From JACCXG01 sp963834305 (GTDB lineage: Bacteria > Acidobacteriota > Vicinamibacteria > Vicinamibacterales > 2-12-FULL-66-21), in the NCBI GenBank assembly GCA_963834305.1, contig CAWIAX010000003.1, positions 372,001 to 436,000 on the forward strand: 64,000 nt of DNA. The letters run 5' to 3'. Of the stretch, positions 50,621-62,535 are shown piece after piece (positions within the stretch are counted from its first letter, which is position 1; each line of letters starts with the position of its first letter). The position numbers and the translations under genes are program-made. A model generated the notes under the pieces. The model worked only from the letters and a program-made list of their open reading frames with translations, did not search any database and was not told the origin of the DNA.

Positions 50621-52420
50621 CTACGGTTGCGTCCCGAACATCGGCGAGTGGCGCGTCTCGATCGTCCGGCCGTTGCCGACGTACATGTGCACGCCGCACG
50701 GCAGGCACGGATCGAAGCTGCGCACCGTCCGCATGATGTCGATGCCCTTGAAGTTGTCGGGGCCGTTCTCCTCGAAGATCGGCGTGTTCTGCACCGCGTC
50801 CTCGTAGGGCCCTGGCGTGCCGTAGACGTCGCGCGGGTTGGCGTTCCACGGTGTCGGCGGGTAGGGATGGTAGTTGGCGATCTTGCCGTCGCGAATCACC
50901 ACGTGGTGGGAGAGCACGCCGCGCACCGCCTCGTGGAAGCCGCAGCCGATCGCCTCCTCCGGCACCTTGAACGGCGTCCAGGTCTTGGTGCGGCCGGCAT
51001 AGAGCTCGCTCATCGCCTTTTCGCAGAAGTAGAGCGCCGCGGCGGCCGCGTAGGCCTGGAAGTAGGTGCGGGCGCGATCGCGCTCGAGGGTGTTGCTCCA
51101 CTTCGGGATCTTCCACTCGAACTCGACCTCGGGCAGCGACGCCGTCTTCGGCAGGTAGATCTTCACGCTCTTGCCGGTCGCCTTGATGTAGCCGATGTCC
51201 ACGATGCCGGCGAGGGCGGTCGCCCAGAAGCGCGCGATCGGCCCGCCGCCGGTGTCGAGCGCCAGGTACTCGTCCGTCCGCTTGTCGTACCAGCGCGGCG
51301 ACATCACCCAGGTGTAGTTGCCGTTGAAGTCGCGCTTCTGCGGCCGCGGCAGCGTCGTCTGGTTCCACGGGTGGCGCGGATCGACCGGGTTGCCCAGCGG
51401 GTCCTGCCGCACGAACATCTCCCCCTTGCCGGCCCAGTCGTCGTAGTAGGAGCTGCCGAGCAGGATGCGGATGTTGAGGTTGATGTCGACCAGGCCGTTG
51501 GTCACCAGCTCGCCGTCGACGACGACGCCCGGCGTGACGTACATGCCCCGGCCCCAGTCCGCCATGTTCTCGTAGGTGTAGTCGCAGACGTCGGGGTTGT
51601 TGAACGATCCCCAGCAGCCGAGCAGGATGCGCCGGTAGCCGACCTTCTCGTAGCCGGGCAGCGCCTCGTAGAAGAAGTCGAACAGGTCGTCGTGCAGCGG
51701 CACCACCTTCTTCATGAATTCGACGTAGCGCATCAGCCGCACCAGGTAGTCGGTGAAGAGCTGCACCGTCGGGACCGTGCCGACGCCGCCGGGATACAGC
51801 GTCGACGGGTGGACGTGGCGCCCCTCCATCAGGCAGAACATCTCGCGCGTGTAGCGGCTGACGTGCAGGGTCTCCTTGTAGAAGGAGCCGGTGAACGGGT
51901 TGAGCGCCCGCATGATATCGGCGATCGTCTTGTAGCCGTGCAGGTTCGCGCCTTTGGCCGGCGTCTTCTCCGCCTTGGCGAGCACGCCGGGATTGGTCTC
52001 CTTGACCATCTGCTCGCAGAAGTCCACGCCGACCAGGTTGTCCTGGAAGATGTTGTGGTCGAACATGTACTCGGCCGCCTCGCCGAGGTTGACGATCCAC
52101 TCGGCGATGGCCGGCGGCCGGACGCCGAAGGCCATGTTCTGGGCGTAGGTGGCGCAGGTGGCGTGGTTGTCGCCGCAGATGCCGCAGATGCGGCTGGTGA
52201 TGAAGTGGGCGTCCCGGGGATCCTTCCCCTTCATGAAGATGCTGTAGCCGCGGAAGATGGAGGAGGTGCTGTGGCACTCCGCCACCTCGCGGTTCTCGAA
52301 GTCGATCTTCGTGAAGATCCCGAGGCTGCCGACGATCCGGGTGATCGGATCCCAGTTCATCTCGACCAGGTTGCGGCCCTTGGCAGGCGTCTTGGTCGCG
52401 CTCGTCGTCATGGTGCTCAT
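50621..52420 (-). CDS. hhyL: [NiFe] hydrogenase large subunit, group 1h-type
   Basis: The 599-residue protein binds the Ni-Fe centre. L1 motif is RICGICGDNHATC and L2 is DPCLPCGVHMYVG, giving the four Cys ligands; GDNH in L1 and the FDPCLPCGVH form of L2 are typical of group 1h (high-affinity, oxygen-tolerant H2 uptake). About 15 residues after the L2 His form the tail cut by the maturation protease. GGAGG precedes ATG 52420; ATG 52411 is possible. It follows the small subunit by 31 bases. With electron transfer to the respiratory chain this enzyme can draw energy from trace H2. Confidence 0.93.
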   Translation of the reverse strand: MSTMTTSATKTPAKGRNLVEMNWDPITRIVGSLGIFTKIDFENREVAECHSTSSIFRGYSIFMKGKDPRDAHFITSRICGICGDNHATCATYAQNMAFGVRPPAIAEWIVNLGEAAEYMFDHNIFQDNLVGVDFCEQMVKETNPGVLAKAEKTPAKGANLHGYKTIADIMRALNPFTGSFYKETLHVSRYTREMFCLMEGRHVHPSTLYPGGVGTVPTVQLFTDYLVRLMRYVEFMKKVVPLHDDLFDFFYEALPGYEKVGYRRILLGCWGSFNNPDVCDYTYENMADWGRGMYVTPGVVVDGELVTNGLVDINLNIRILLGSSYYDDWAGKGEMFVRQDPLGNPVDPRHPWNQTTLPRPQKRDFNGNYTWVMSPRWYDKRTDEYLALDTGGGPIARFWATALAGIVDIGYIKATGKSVKIYLPKTASLPEVEFEWKIPKWSNTLERDRARTYFQAYAAAAALYFCEKAMSELYAGRTKTWTPFKVPEEAIGCGFHEAVRGVLSHHVVIRDGKIANYHPYPPTPWNANPRDVYGTPGPYEDAVQNTPIFEENGPDNFKGIDIMRTVRSFDPCLPCGVHMYVGNGRTIETRHSPMFGTQP

Positions 52421-52451
52421 CGGCGTCAGCTCCTCCCCTCCGTCATGTGGC

Positions 52452-53513
<1,062 letters not shown>

Positions 53514-53678
53514 GGGTCGCTCCTCCTCGATCGGGCGCACGATCGGCGCCCCCTGCAGTCGCACCTGGCTGAAGCGCAACACGGGTCCGTGCTGCCGTTC
53601 CTATTAGCTTGCGAACGAGGGGAGGCCAGCAATCGGCGGACACCCGATTCTGGGATACGGGAAGTTCTCTGGGCGACA

Positions 53679-53693
53679 CCGGGGATTCCCCGG
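53679..53693. promoter_or_regulatory. 15-base perfect palindrome upstream of the hydrogenase structural genes
   Basis: CCGGGGA and TCCCCGG flank a single centre base. It lies in the 197-base gap between the regulator stop and the small-subunit start, about 165 bases before the ATG. The tight symmetry without a loop suits a dimeric regulator better than a terminator hairpin. It might also be chance in GC-rich DNA. Confidence 0.3.
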
Positions 53694-53710
53694 CGAACAG
53701 AAGAAGAAGA

Positions 53711-54367
53711 TCAGCCGGTACGGTCCGACTCGACGCACCACTCGACCGCGCAGCGCATCAGCTCGCTCGCCGAGGCCAGCCCAAGCTTCTCCTTGATGTG
53801 CGTGCGGTAGGAATCGACCGTCTTCACGCTGAGCCGCAGCTCGTCGGCGATCTGGCGGGTGCCGTGGCCCCGGCCGATCCGCCGGAACACCTCGAGCTCG
53901 CGGTCGCTGAGGCACTGCAGCGGCGAGTCGCCGGCGGACGGACGCGTGCCGGTGATCTGGCCGAGCAGGCGGGTGGCCATCCGGTCGCTGACGTAGACGT
54001 CACCCGCCAGCACCCGGCGCAGCGCCACCAGCACCTGCTCGGCGGCTTCCTGCTTCATCAGGTAGGCCCGGGCGCCGGCGCGCAGAGCGCGCTCGGCGTA
54101 GAGCGATTCGTCGTGCATCGAGAGGATGACGACCGGGATCGCGCTATGGCGGGCCCGCAGGTTCTTCACGAGCTCGAGCCCGTCCGGCCCCTGCAGCGAG
54201 AGATCCACCACCGCCACGTCGGGCTTGAGGGCTTCGATCCGGTCGAAGGCGGTGGCGGCGTCCGCCGCCTCGCCGCACACCTGGAGGTCGGCTTCCTGGT
54301 TGATGAGCTGCGCCAGGCCGCCGCGCACGATTGGATGGTCGTCAACGACGAAGACGCGGGCTTTCAT
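53711..54367 (-). CDS. NarL/LuxR-type response regulator
   Basis: The 218-residue protein has a receiver domain (VFVVDDHPIVRGGL; phospho-acceptor Asp in VAVVDLSLQGPDG; IPVVILSMHDE; conserved Lys in YLMKQEA) and a C-terminal LuxR-type helix-turn-helix (LSDRELEVFRRIGRGHGTRQ; VKTVDSYRTHIKEKLG). It overlaps the kinase gene by 26 bases and so forms its cognate partner. The position directly before the hydrogenase subunits suggests control of that operon. The signal is unknown. Confidence 0.88.
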   Translation of the reverse strand: MKARVFVVDDHPIVRGGLAQLINQEADLQVCGEAADAATAFDRIEALKPDVAVVDLSLQGPDGLELVKNLRARHSAIPVVILSMHDESLYAERALRAGARAYLMKQEAAEQVLVALRRVLAGDVYVSDRMATRLLGQITGTRPSAGDSPLQCLSDRELEVFRRIGRGHGTRQIADELRLSVKTVDSYRTHIKEKLGLASASELMRCAVEWCVESDRTG

Positions 54368-55889
54368 CGCAATGCCTCTCGGAGGTGATGGGGAAGGCGC
54401 AGGTGACCACGGTGTGCCCCGACGTCCGCTCGATGCCCAGCGTGGCGCCGATCATCGCGGCGCGGTGGCGCATGATGCGCAGCCCCATCCCGGAATGCGC
54501 GGGGTTGCCGTCCGCCGCAAATCCGCCGCCGTTGTCGCTGACGGTCAGGATGCCCGGCCGGTGGCCGACCGCGAGGTCGATCTGGATCTCGTCCGCACGG
54601 CCGTGGTGGATGGCATTGTTCACGGCCTCCTGCGCAATGCGGAACAGGTGGGTGGCGGCGCTCAGGTCGTGGAACTCCAGGGTGTCGTCGCAGGTGAACC
54701 GGCAGGTGACGTGCCACACGTCCTGCACTTCGACCGCCAGCGCGCGCAGCGCCGCGTTCAGCCCGTGCGCGGCGACGTGCCCGGCCAGCAGTCCGTGCGA
54801 CAGCTCGCGCGTCATGGCGATCGCCTGGTTGAGCAGCTGCGCGATGCGCGCCGCGTCGGCCGCCGCCGCCGGCTGGGCCGCGTCCGCCAGCCGCTGCTGG
54901 AGCACCTTGCTCATGAACGCCACGCCGGTCAGGTGCTGCCCGAGGCCGTCGTGCAGATCCTGGCCGATGCGCACCTGCTCGCGCTCGCTGGTGTCGAGCA
55001 CAGCGGTCTCGAGCAGCCGGCGATCGGTGACGTCGAGCCCCGTCACGATCGCGAACGCAATCGCCCCCCGGGCATCGCGCAGCACGGTGTGCGACCAGGC
55101 GATCAGGCGGTGCCGGCCGTCGCGCGCGGCCCAGCGGCTCTCGTGGCTCGGCGGCGTGCGCCCGCCGAGCAGCCCGGTGAACAGCTCCCGCAGGTGCGCG
55201 CGATCGTCCTCTTCCACGCACAGATCCCAGATGTGCCGGCCGCGGATCTCCTCGAAGGCATACCCGGTGGTCTCCTCGCAGGCACGGTTCACGCGGACGA
55301 TGCGGCCCGCGGGATCGACGACGACGACCAGGGCGCCCACCGTGTCGAGAATCGCGTTGACGAAGCTGCGCTCGCGCTCGAGCGCGGTTTCCGCCTCCTT
55401 GAGGTCGGTGATGTCGAACGCCACGCCATGGATGAACCAGGGCTGCCCGCCATCCTGGCGGACGATCTTGGCCTCGCACTGGAACCAGACCACGCGTCCG
55501 TCCCGGGCAATGACACGGTAGACCGATCGCAGCGGCTCCCCCGTCACGAGCAGCTGCGCCGCCTCCCCCGACCAGCGGGTCTTGTCGTCCGGGTGGATGT
55601 GCTGGTACCAGCGAACCGGGTCCTCGAGCCACTCCGCCTGCGAGAAACCGAGCGCGGCCTCGATGTGCGGGCTGACGTACGCCTTGCCCGTGCCCTCGTC
55701 GAGGAAGGCCATGAAGACAACGGCGGGAAGCTGCTCGACGAGCGTCCGGTAGCGGTCGTCGACGCTCGGACGCTCGCGCGCGAGCGCGGAGGCGGGCCGC
55801 GCCGGCGCGCCGAAGGCGCCCGCGAGTGCCTGCAGCACCCCCTCCGCCTCGGACGGAGAGAGCGGGCGCAGGAAAGGCTCGACAGCCAT
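54342..55889 (-). CDS. PAS-PAS histidine kinase (HisKA_3)
   Basis: The 515-residue cytoplasmic kinase has a PAS domain with PAC motif (about residues 45-170; HIEAALGFSQAEWLEDPVRW), a second PAS (about 175-300; ETTGYAFEEIRGRHIWDLC), a HisKA_3 dimerisation helix with the phospho-His in IGQDLHDGLGQHL and a HATPase domain (FRIAQEAVNNAIHHGRADEI; VSDNGGGF; GMGLRIMRHRA). No membrane helix is seen, so it senses an internal signal such as redox state. No heme or flavin ligand motif could be confirmed. ATG 55889 starts the first PAS region. It pairs with the downstream NarL-type regulator. Confidence 0.88.
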   Translation of the reverse strand: MAVEPFLRPLSPSEAEGVLQALAGAFGAPARPASALARERPSVDDRYRTLVEQLPAVVFMAFLDEGTGKAYVSPHIEAALGFSQAEWLEDPVRWYQHIHPDDKTRWSGEAAQLLVTGEPLRSVYRVIARDGRVVWFQCEAKIVRQDGGQPWFIHGVAFDITDLKEAETALERERSFVNAILDTVGALVVVVDPAGRIVRVNRACEETTGYAFEEIRGRHIWDLCVEEDDRAHLRELFTGLLGGRTPPSHESRWAARDGRHRLIAWSHTVLRDARGAIAFAIVTGLDVTDRRLLETAVLDTSEREQVRIGQDLHDGLGQHLTGVAFMSKVLQQRLADAAQPAAAADAARIAQLLNQAIAMTRELSHGLLAGHVAAHGLNAALRALAVEVQDVWHVTCRFTCDDTLEFHDLSAATHLFRIAQEAVNNAIHHGRADEIQIDLAVGHRPGILTVSDNGGGFAADGNPAHSGMGLRIMRHRAAMIGATLGIERTSGHTVVTCAFPITSERHCDESPRLRR

Positions 55890-55939
55890 CGATGTGCACC
55901 TCGTGCCGGCAGCCCGCGGACGGCGCGGGCCGCCGGGCG

Positions 55940-56095
55940 TTACATCGTGCTGATGCGGATGTAGCGCTTGATGTCGGGGATGCTGGTGACGACGACCATG
56001 GCAACGGCCACCACGGCGAGACCGCAGATGACGGACCAGGCCGTGAAAGCGGAAGACGTCCCGTCGTGATCGACCAGCGACTCGTGGTGGCTCAT
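55940..56095 (-). CDS. 51-residue single-helix membrane protein
   Basis: ATG 56095 gives MSHHESLVDHDGTSSAFTAW, a hydrophobic helix VICGLAVVAVAMVVVTS and a basic tail IPDIKRYIRISTM. The tail pattern PDIxRYxRxxxM agrees with what I recall as DUF6893, small proteins next to hydrogenase genes. Its stop lies 50 bases before the kinase. AGAGGATCTC upstream of the ATG supplies a ribosome site. It could anchor a cytosolic hydrogenase or its orphan small subunit to the membrane; this is inference. Confidence 0.65.
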   Translation of the reverse strand: MSHHESLVDHDGTSSAFTAWSVICGLAVVAVAMVVVTSIPDIKRYIRISTM

Positions 56096-56197
56096 GATGC
56101 GAGATCCTCTCCGTCGAGTGGCGTGGCGCTGCCCCACGCTCCCGGCTGTGAAGGCGGTCGGGCGGCACCGGCCCGGCTGGCTGCCGGGGAGGCCCGC

Positions 56198-57226
<1,029 letters not shown>

Positions 57227-57269
57227 CGGGACCGCACCTCTCCGAGGCCACTACTCTACTCCGTACGCT

Positions 57270-57376
57270 GAAACTGGGGAACGGGGAACTGGGGAACGGG
57301 GGGGACTAACTGGAGAACTTTGGAGGTGGGAGTTGGGCGTTGGTTGGGCGTTGGGAGTTGGGCGCTGGGAATTGAC
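57270..57376 (+). repeat. low-complexity GGGGAACT/TTGGGCGTTGGG tract
   Basis: The region upstream of the orphan small-subunit gene consists of imperfect units: GGGGAACTGGGGAACGG, then TTGGGCGTTGGTTGGGCGTT and GGGAGTTGGGCGCTGGGAATT. It is the same type of sequence as the tract at 20387-20445. It lies in the 205-base gap between two minus-strand genes. Confidence 0.65.
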
Positions 57377-57431
57377 GAACGGAGAGCCCCCCAAGAGAGC
57401 CTCTCCGTCCGTCCGGTGTTGCACGAACTGA

Positions 57432-58078
57432 CTAAGCGAGCACCGCGAGCAGCTCGTTGAGCAGGGCCACGAGCCGGGCGACGGGGCCGGGGCCGTCGAG
57501 CAGGCCGGCGACGGCGCACAGCAGGTTGCCGAGGAGGTTGCCCGAGCCGGGCACGGCGGTCACGTCGAGCACCGACCTGATTGAGCTGGACGCGCAGGCC
57601 GAGCAGGTTCAGGTCGAGCGGCCCGAGCACGAGATTGAGCACGTCGCAGGCCGCGGGAGGCTGCGCGGCGGCAGGTCCGCTCTGCGGCGCGTCAGGCTCG
57701 GCCGCGCTCGCCTGGCTGGCGCTGGCGCGCCGGTCGAGCGGCAGCGCCGCCACGGTCACCACGGTGCGCGCGGTGTTCGTCAGGGGATCGGTGAAGCTCG
57801 CGGTGAGCGTGCCGATCGCCACGACGCCGTCGTTCTGCCGCGCAAACCGCTGGATCGTGAACGTGCCGGTGAGCGGCTGCGCCACGGCCGGGTTCGCCTC
57901 CGGCCTTACGGTCCCGCTGACCGGAACGGCCAGGCTCGCCCGCTCTCTTGCTCTGCTGCTGTTCGTCCCGATCGTCCCGCTCTGGCCGGTCCTGGGCGAA
58001 AGATGCTGTGACAGGGGTTATCGCCAGCGCCGCCGCCAGGGCGAGCCGCAGCAGAGTTCCATTCGTCGTTGTCTTCAT
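57432..58078 (-). CDS. secreted protein of unknown function (two frame breaks)
   Basis: ATG 58078, with GGAGGT 10 bases upstream, begins a signal peptide (LLRLALAAALAITPVTASFA) and a charged linker (DRPERDDRDEQQQSKR). The mature part has TGTFTIQRFARQNDGVVAIG and DPLTNTARTVVTVAALPL, a beta-rich half. It ends with NLVLGPLDLNLLGLRVQLNQ and a hydrophobic VTAVPGSGNLLGNLLCAVAG. This C-terminal pattern is common to small secreted proteins of soil Acidobacteria and Actinobacteria; function unknown. Breaks near 57945 and 57580 each need one base removed (SKRRASLAVPVSG; NQVVLDVTAVPG). The corrected length is 214 residues. Confidence 0.65.
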
Positions 58079-58306
58079 GAAACGGTTGACCTCCAATGTT
58101 CATTGCTGAACCGTTCGCAGCGGCTCACGCGTGTGTAGTGCAGGAGTGATGCCCACGCGAAATCAGCGGGAACCGGAGCAATCTGCGGCGGAGGTGGGAC
58201 GGTGAAACGGATCAGGCGTGTAGGTTGTACAGGCCCGGCGGTTCATGCACGTATGGTTCGTGCGTCGAGCTGGAGTGACGGCGGTGCGAACGCGGCTCGC
58301 GCGCCG

Positions 58307-58754
58307 TCAGGCCGGCTGCAGGTCGACGGTGCAGTGCGCGCAGCGCGTGGCCTTCCGGGGAATGCGGGACAGGCACCGCGGGCAGTCGCGCGACTCGTCC
58401 GTTGGCGGGGCGGGCTCGGGCGTTTTCAGGCGGTTGATCTGCCGCACCATCAGGAACACCGCCGCGGCGACGATCAGGAACTCGACAACGGTGTTGAGGA
58501 ACTGGCCGTAGGCAAACACGGGCGCGCGCGGCGGCTTTGGCAGCCTCGAGCGACGGATACTCATTGCCGTCGAGCGGCAGGAACAGGTCGGCGAAATCGA
58601 TGCGGCCGATCAACATCCCGATCGGCGGCATGATCAGGTCGTTGACGGCCGACGTCACGATCTTGCCGAACGCGGCGCCGATGATCACCCCCACCGCGAG
58701 ATCGATGACGTTGCCGCGTGCGGCGAAGTCGCGGAACTCCTTCAACATGCTCAT
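58307..58754 (-). CDS. mscL: large-conductance mechanosensitive channel MscL with zinc-ribbon tail (one frame break)
   Basis: MscL opens under membrane tension to release solutes on osmotic downshock. The N-terminus MLKEFRDFAARGNVIDLAVG and first helix VIIGAAFGKIVTSAVNDLIM are textbook. The second helix is FLNTVVEFLIVAAAVFLMV. A break near 58530 is healed by removing one base (AKAARAPVFAYGQFL). The C-terminus adds a zinc ribbon, CPRC and CAHC, in place of the usual short helical bundle. The corrected length is 148 residues. The zinc-ribbon tail occurs in other MscL proteins of high-GC soil bacteria as I recall. Confidence 0.88.
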
Positions 58755-58787
58755 GGTCAGTCCTGACGGATGGCGCGGTCCGCGCGT

Positions 58788-59972
<1,185 letters not shown>

Positions 59973-60038
59973 GCAGCAGATGCTACGCCAGACGGCCGGG
60001 CAAGCCCAAGTGGCCGGCGCGCGCAGGCGCGCCGGCGG

Positions 60039-62430
60039 TCACGGTTGGATGATGGTCGAGTCGTTCTTCGGCTGTGCCCGGGAGACTGCCCGAGATACCG
60101 GCTGGGCGAGAGCACGACCTGGTCGATGGACAGGCCGTCCTCGCGCGTCTGGATGCGCAGCCGCTGCGGACCGGACTGCGCGAAGTAGATGTCGGGCCCG
60201 AAGACCCCGGGGCCCCAGCCGTTGTCCTCCCAGCCCCAGCCGGACAGACCGCAGCCGCTGCACTGCCTCGAGGTTGAACGTGGTGGCGCCCGTCGTGCCG
60301 ATCCGGAACTCCGGCGTGCCCGACGCGTTGACCGATCCGTCGAACTGCACGAATGCCGAGTCGTTGCCCCAGTAGTCGCTGTCGGCCTTCCCCCGTATCC
60401 AGAGGTGGTACGGGACGCCTGCCTGCGCGGTGAACGTCAGCTCGAAGTAGTCGGCCGGCTGGGCAAGCGGGCCCGTCCGCTTGGCCGCGCCGGCGTTCGG
60501 GTGCCGCAGCCGCCGTCCGCCGGCGGCGGTCGAGTCCGCCACCTCCACCCAGGCTCCCTGCCGGACCGCGGCGTCCGCGGCATACAGGATCACTTCCTCC
60601 TGGGCCGGCGGCGGCGGCGGTGGTGGTGGTGGCGGTGCCTGGCAGCGATCGATCTGGGCACTGTCGAACGCCGCGCCGTCGAGCCCGATCGCCTGGAGCG
60701 ACAGCGTGCAGGCCGTGACGTCCGTCCGCAGGTAGTGGTGGCGCGTCGCAGAGAATGCCGTCCAGCTGTCCGATGCCGCGGCGTAGAGCGGCGCGCCGCC
60801 GCCGCCCGCGACCACGTAGGTCACGGCCGTGCCGGAGGTCGACGCGCGGATCGGCACCGTCCGTTCGTAGTCGTGCTCGTGCGCCGAGATCGACAGCTGC
60901 ACGCCGTACTGCTCGAAGAGCGGCGCGAACGCCGATCGCACTTCCAGGTCGGATCCATGCTCCCCACCGGCCGAATAGGGCGAGCGGTGATACACCGCAA
61001 TCTTCCACGGCTGCGTCGTCGCTGCCAGATCCGCCTCGAGCCACGACAGCTGCTCGGCGCGGCGCGTGGCGTCCTGGAACGCGAACTCGGTGTCGAGCGC
61101 GACGAAATGGACCGGCCCGTAGTCGAAGCTGTAGTAGCGCTCGGCATGATCGGGATAGGCGGCGGACGCGCCGTTCGCCGGCAGCGTGAAGGCGTCGAGA
61201 TAGGCCGTGCCGTCCCCGTTGCTCGGCCGGCTGTCGTGGTTCCCCTGGGTGGTGAACAGCGCGGCCGATCCGAGCCACGCGGGGTAGATGCCGAAGAACC
61301 AGTCGTTGTAGCCGCGATAGCTCGCGTCGCCGGTGCCGCCGCTGTTGCCGTAGGCGAGGTCGCCGGGCAGGATCGCCAGGTCAAAGCTGTCGCTCGCCAT
61401 CACGGACGCCAGCTGCCGCTGCTCGGACGAGCCGGTCCCGCTGTCGCCGAACGCAATGAACGAGAAGGCGCCTTCACCGGTGGCCGGCGCTGTCCGGAAG
61501 GTTGCCGACGCCACCGGCGCGGTCGTCCAGGGTGGCCTCGTACGCGTAGGCCGTCTGCGGCGTCAGGCCATCGATGGCGACCTCGTGGTGGTAGTAGTCG
61601 TATCCCAGGCCGCTGGCGGAGGCGGGAACCTGGCGGCTGCCGCCGGTCACGGTGCGCGTGGCCGGCGACGTCAGCTGCACGCGCGGTTCGCCCGCTTCGC
61701 GGGTCGCGAACACCACGACGACGCTGCGGTCGGTCATCTGCTGGAGGTACGGACGCCGGACGACGGTGACTGCCGGAGCCGGGCCGTCGCGCGGCAGAAT
61801 CGTGGCGTCGTTCTTGGCCGGGCCGGGGGCCGACGACAGGTAGCGCTGCGGCGACAGCACGATCTGGTCGATCGTCAGGCCGTCCTCGCGCGTCTGCACG
61901 CGCATCTGCTGCGGGCCGGTGGTGGCAAAGGTCACGTCGGGACCGAGCACGCCCGTTCCCCAGCCGGTATCCTGCCAGCCCCACTCCGACAGGCCGCAGC
62001 CGGAGCACTCCTCCAGGTTCACTTCCAGCGCGGACGTGGTGCCCGTGCGGTAGCGCGGCGTGCCGGTGCTGTCCACCGAGCCGCTGAACTGGACGAAGAC
62101 GGAGTCGTTGCCCCAATAGTTGCTCTGGGCACGGCCCCGCAGCCACAGGTGATAGGCGACACCGGCTTCGGCATCGAACGTGAGCTCGAAGTAGTGGACC
62201 GGCTGCGCCAGCGGCTGGAGGATCTTGGCCGCCCCGGCATTGGAATGCCGGACGGCGGCGCCGCCCGCTGCGGATGGATCGCTCACGACCGCCCAGGCGC
62301 CGGCGACCGCGGCCGACTGGCCCGGCCACAGCACGATGTCGGGCGCGGACTGGGCCGCCAGGCGGGGCGCGAGCCCGGCCGCGGAAAGCGCAAGAGCTCC
62401 GAGCAGAATGGCTGTTCGGGAAAGTGACAT
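60039..62430 (-). CDS. secreted purple-acid-phosphatase-like metallophosphatase with duplicated flanking domains (four frame breaks)
   Basis: A signal peptide (AILLGALALSAAGLAPRLAA) is followed by a beta-sandwich (residues about 28-190), a fibronectin-like purple-acid-phosphatase N domain (RRPYLQQMTDRSVVVVFATR) and the phosphatase: FGDSGTG, LPGDLAYG, GNHDSRP, VYHRSPYS and SAHEHDYERT. All metal ligands are visible. After a ten-Pro linker comes a second copy of the first beta-sandwich (YHLWIRGKADSDYWGNDSAF against YHLWLRGRAQSNYWGNDSVF). Breaks near 61532, 60258 and two near 60080 are each healed by removing one base; the two copies align across them. The corrected length is 795 residues. The sandwiches may bind carbohydrate. 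Confidence 0.8.
60606..60635 (-). repeat. trinucleotide CGG/TGG run encoding ten prolines
   Basis: Ten consecutive Pro codons (five CCG, then mixed CCA/CCG on the minus strand) form the rigid linker between the phosphatase domain and the C-terminal beta-sandwich. The run is prone to slippage; a translation pause needing EF-P is expected. Confidence 0.8.
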
Positions 62431-62535
62431 GGATTGGCCGCGCAGGGTGCTTCGTTCAGTCTGGGATGCGGAACCTTGCCGGTCAAGCTGAGCGGTCCGA
62501 CTCAGCCGTATGTCTTGCGATACGATCGCACGTCA

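Noticed and set aside
53514..53710. A sigma-54 promoter before the hydrogenase genes
   Set aside because: No GG-N10-GC pair with the right flanking TGGC and TTGC was found.
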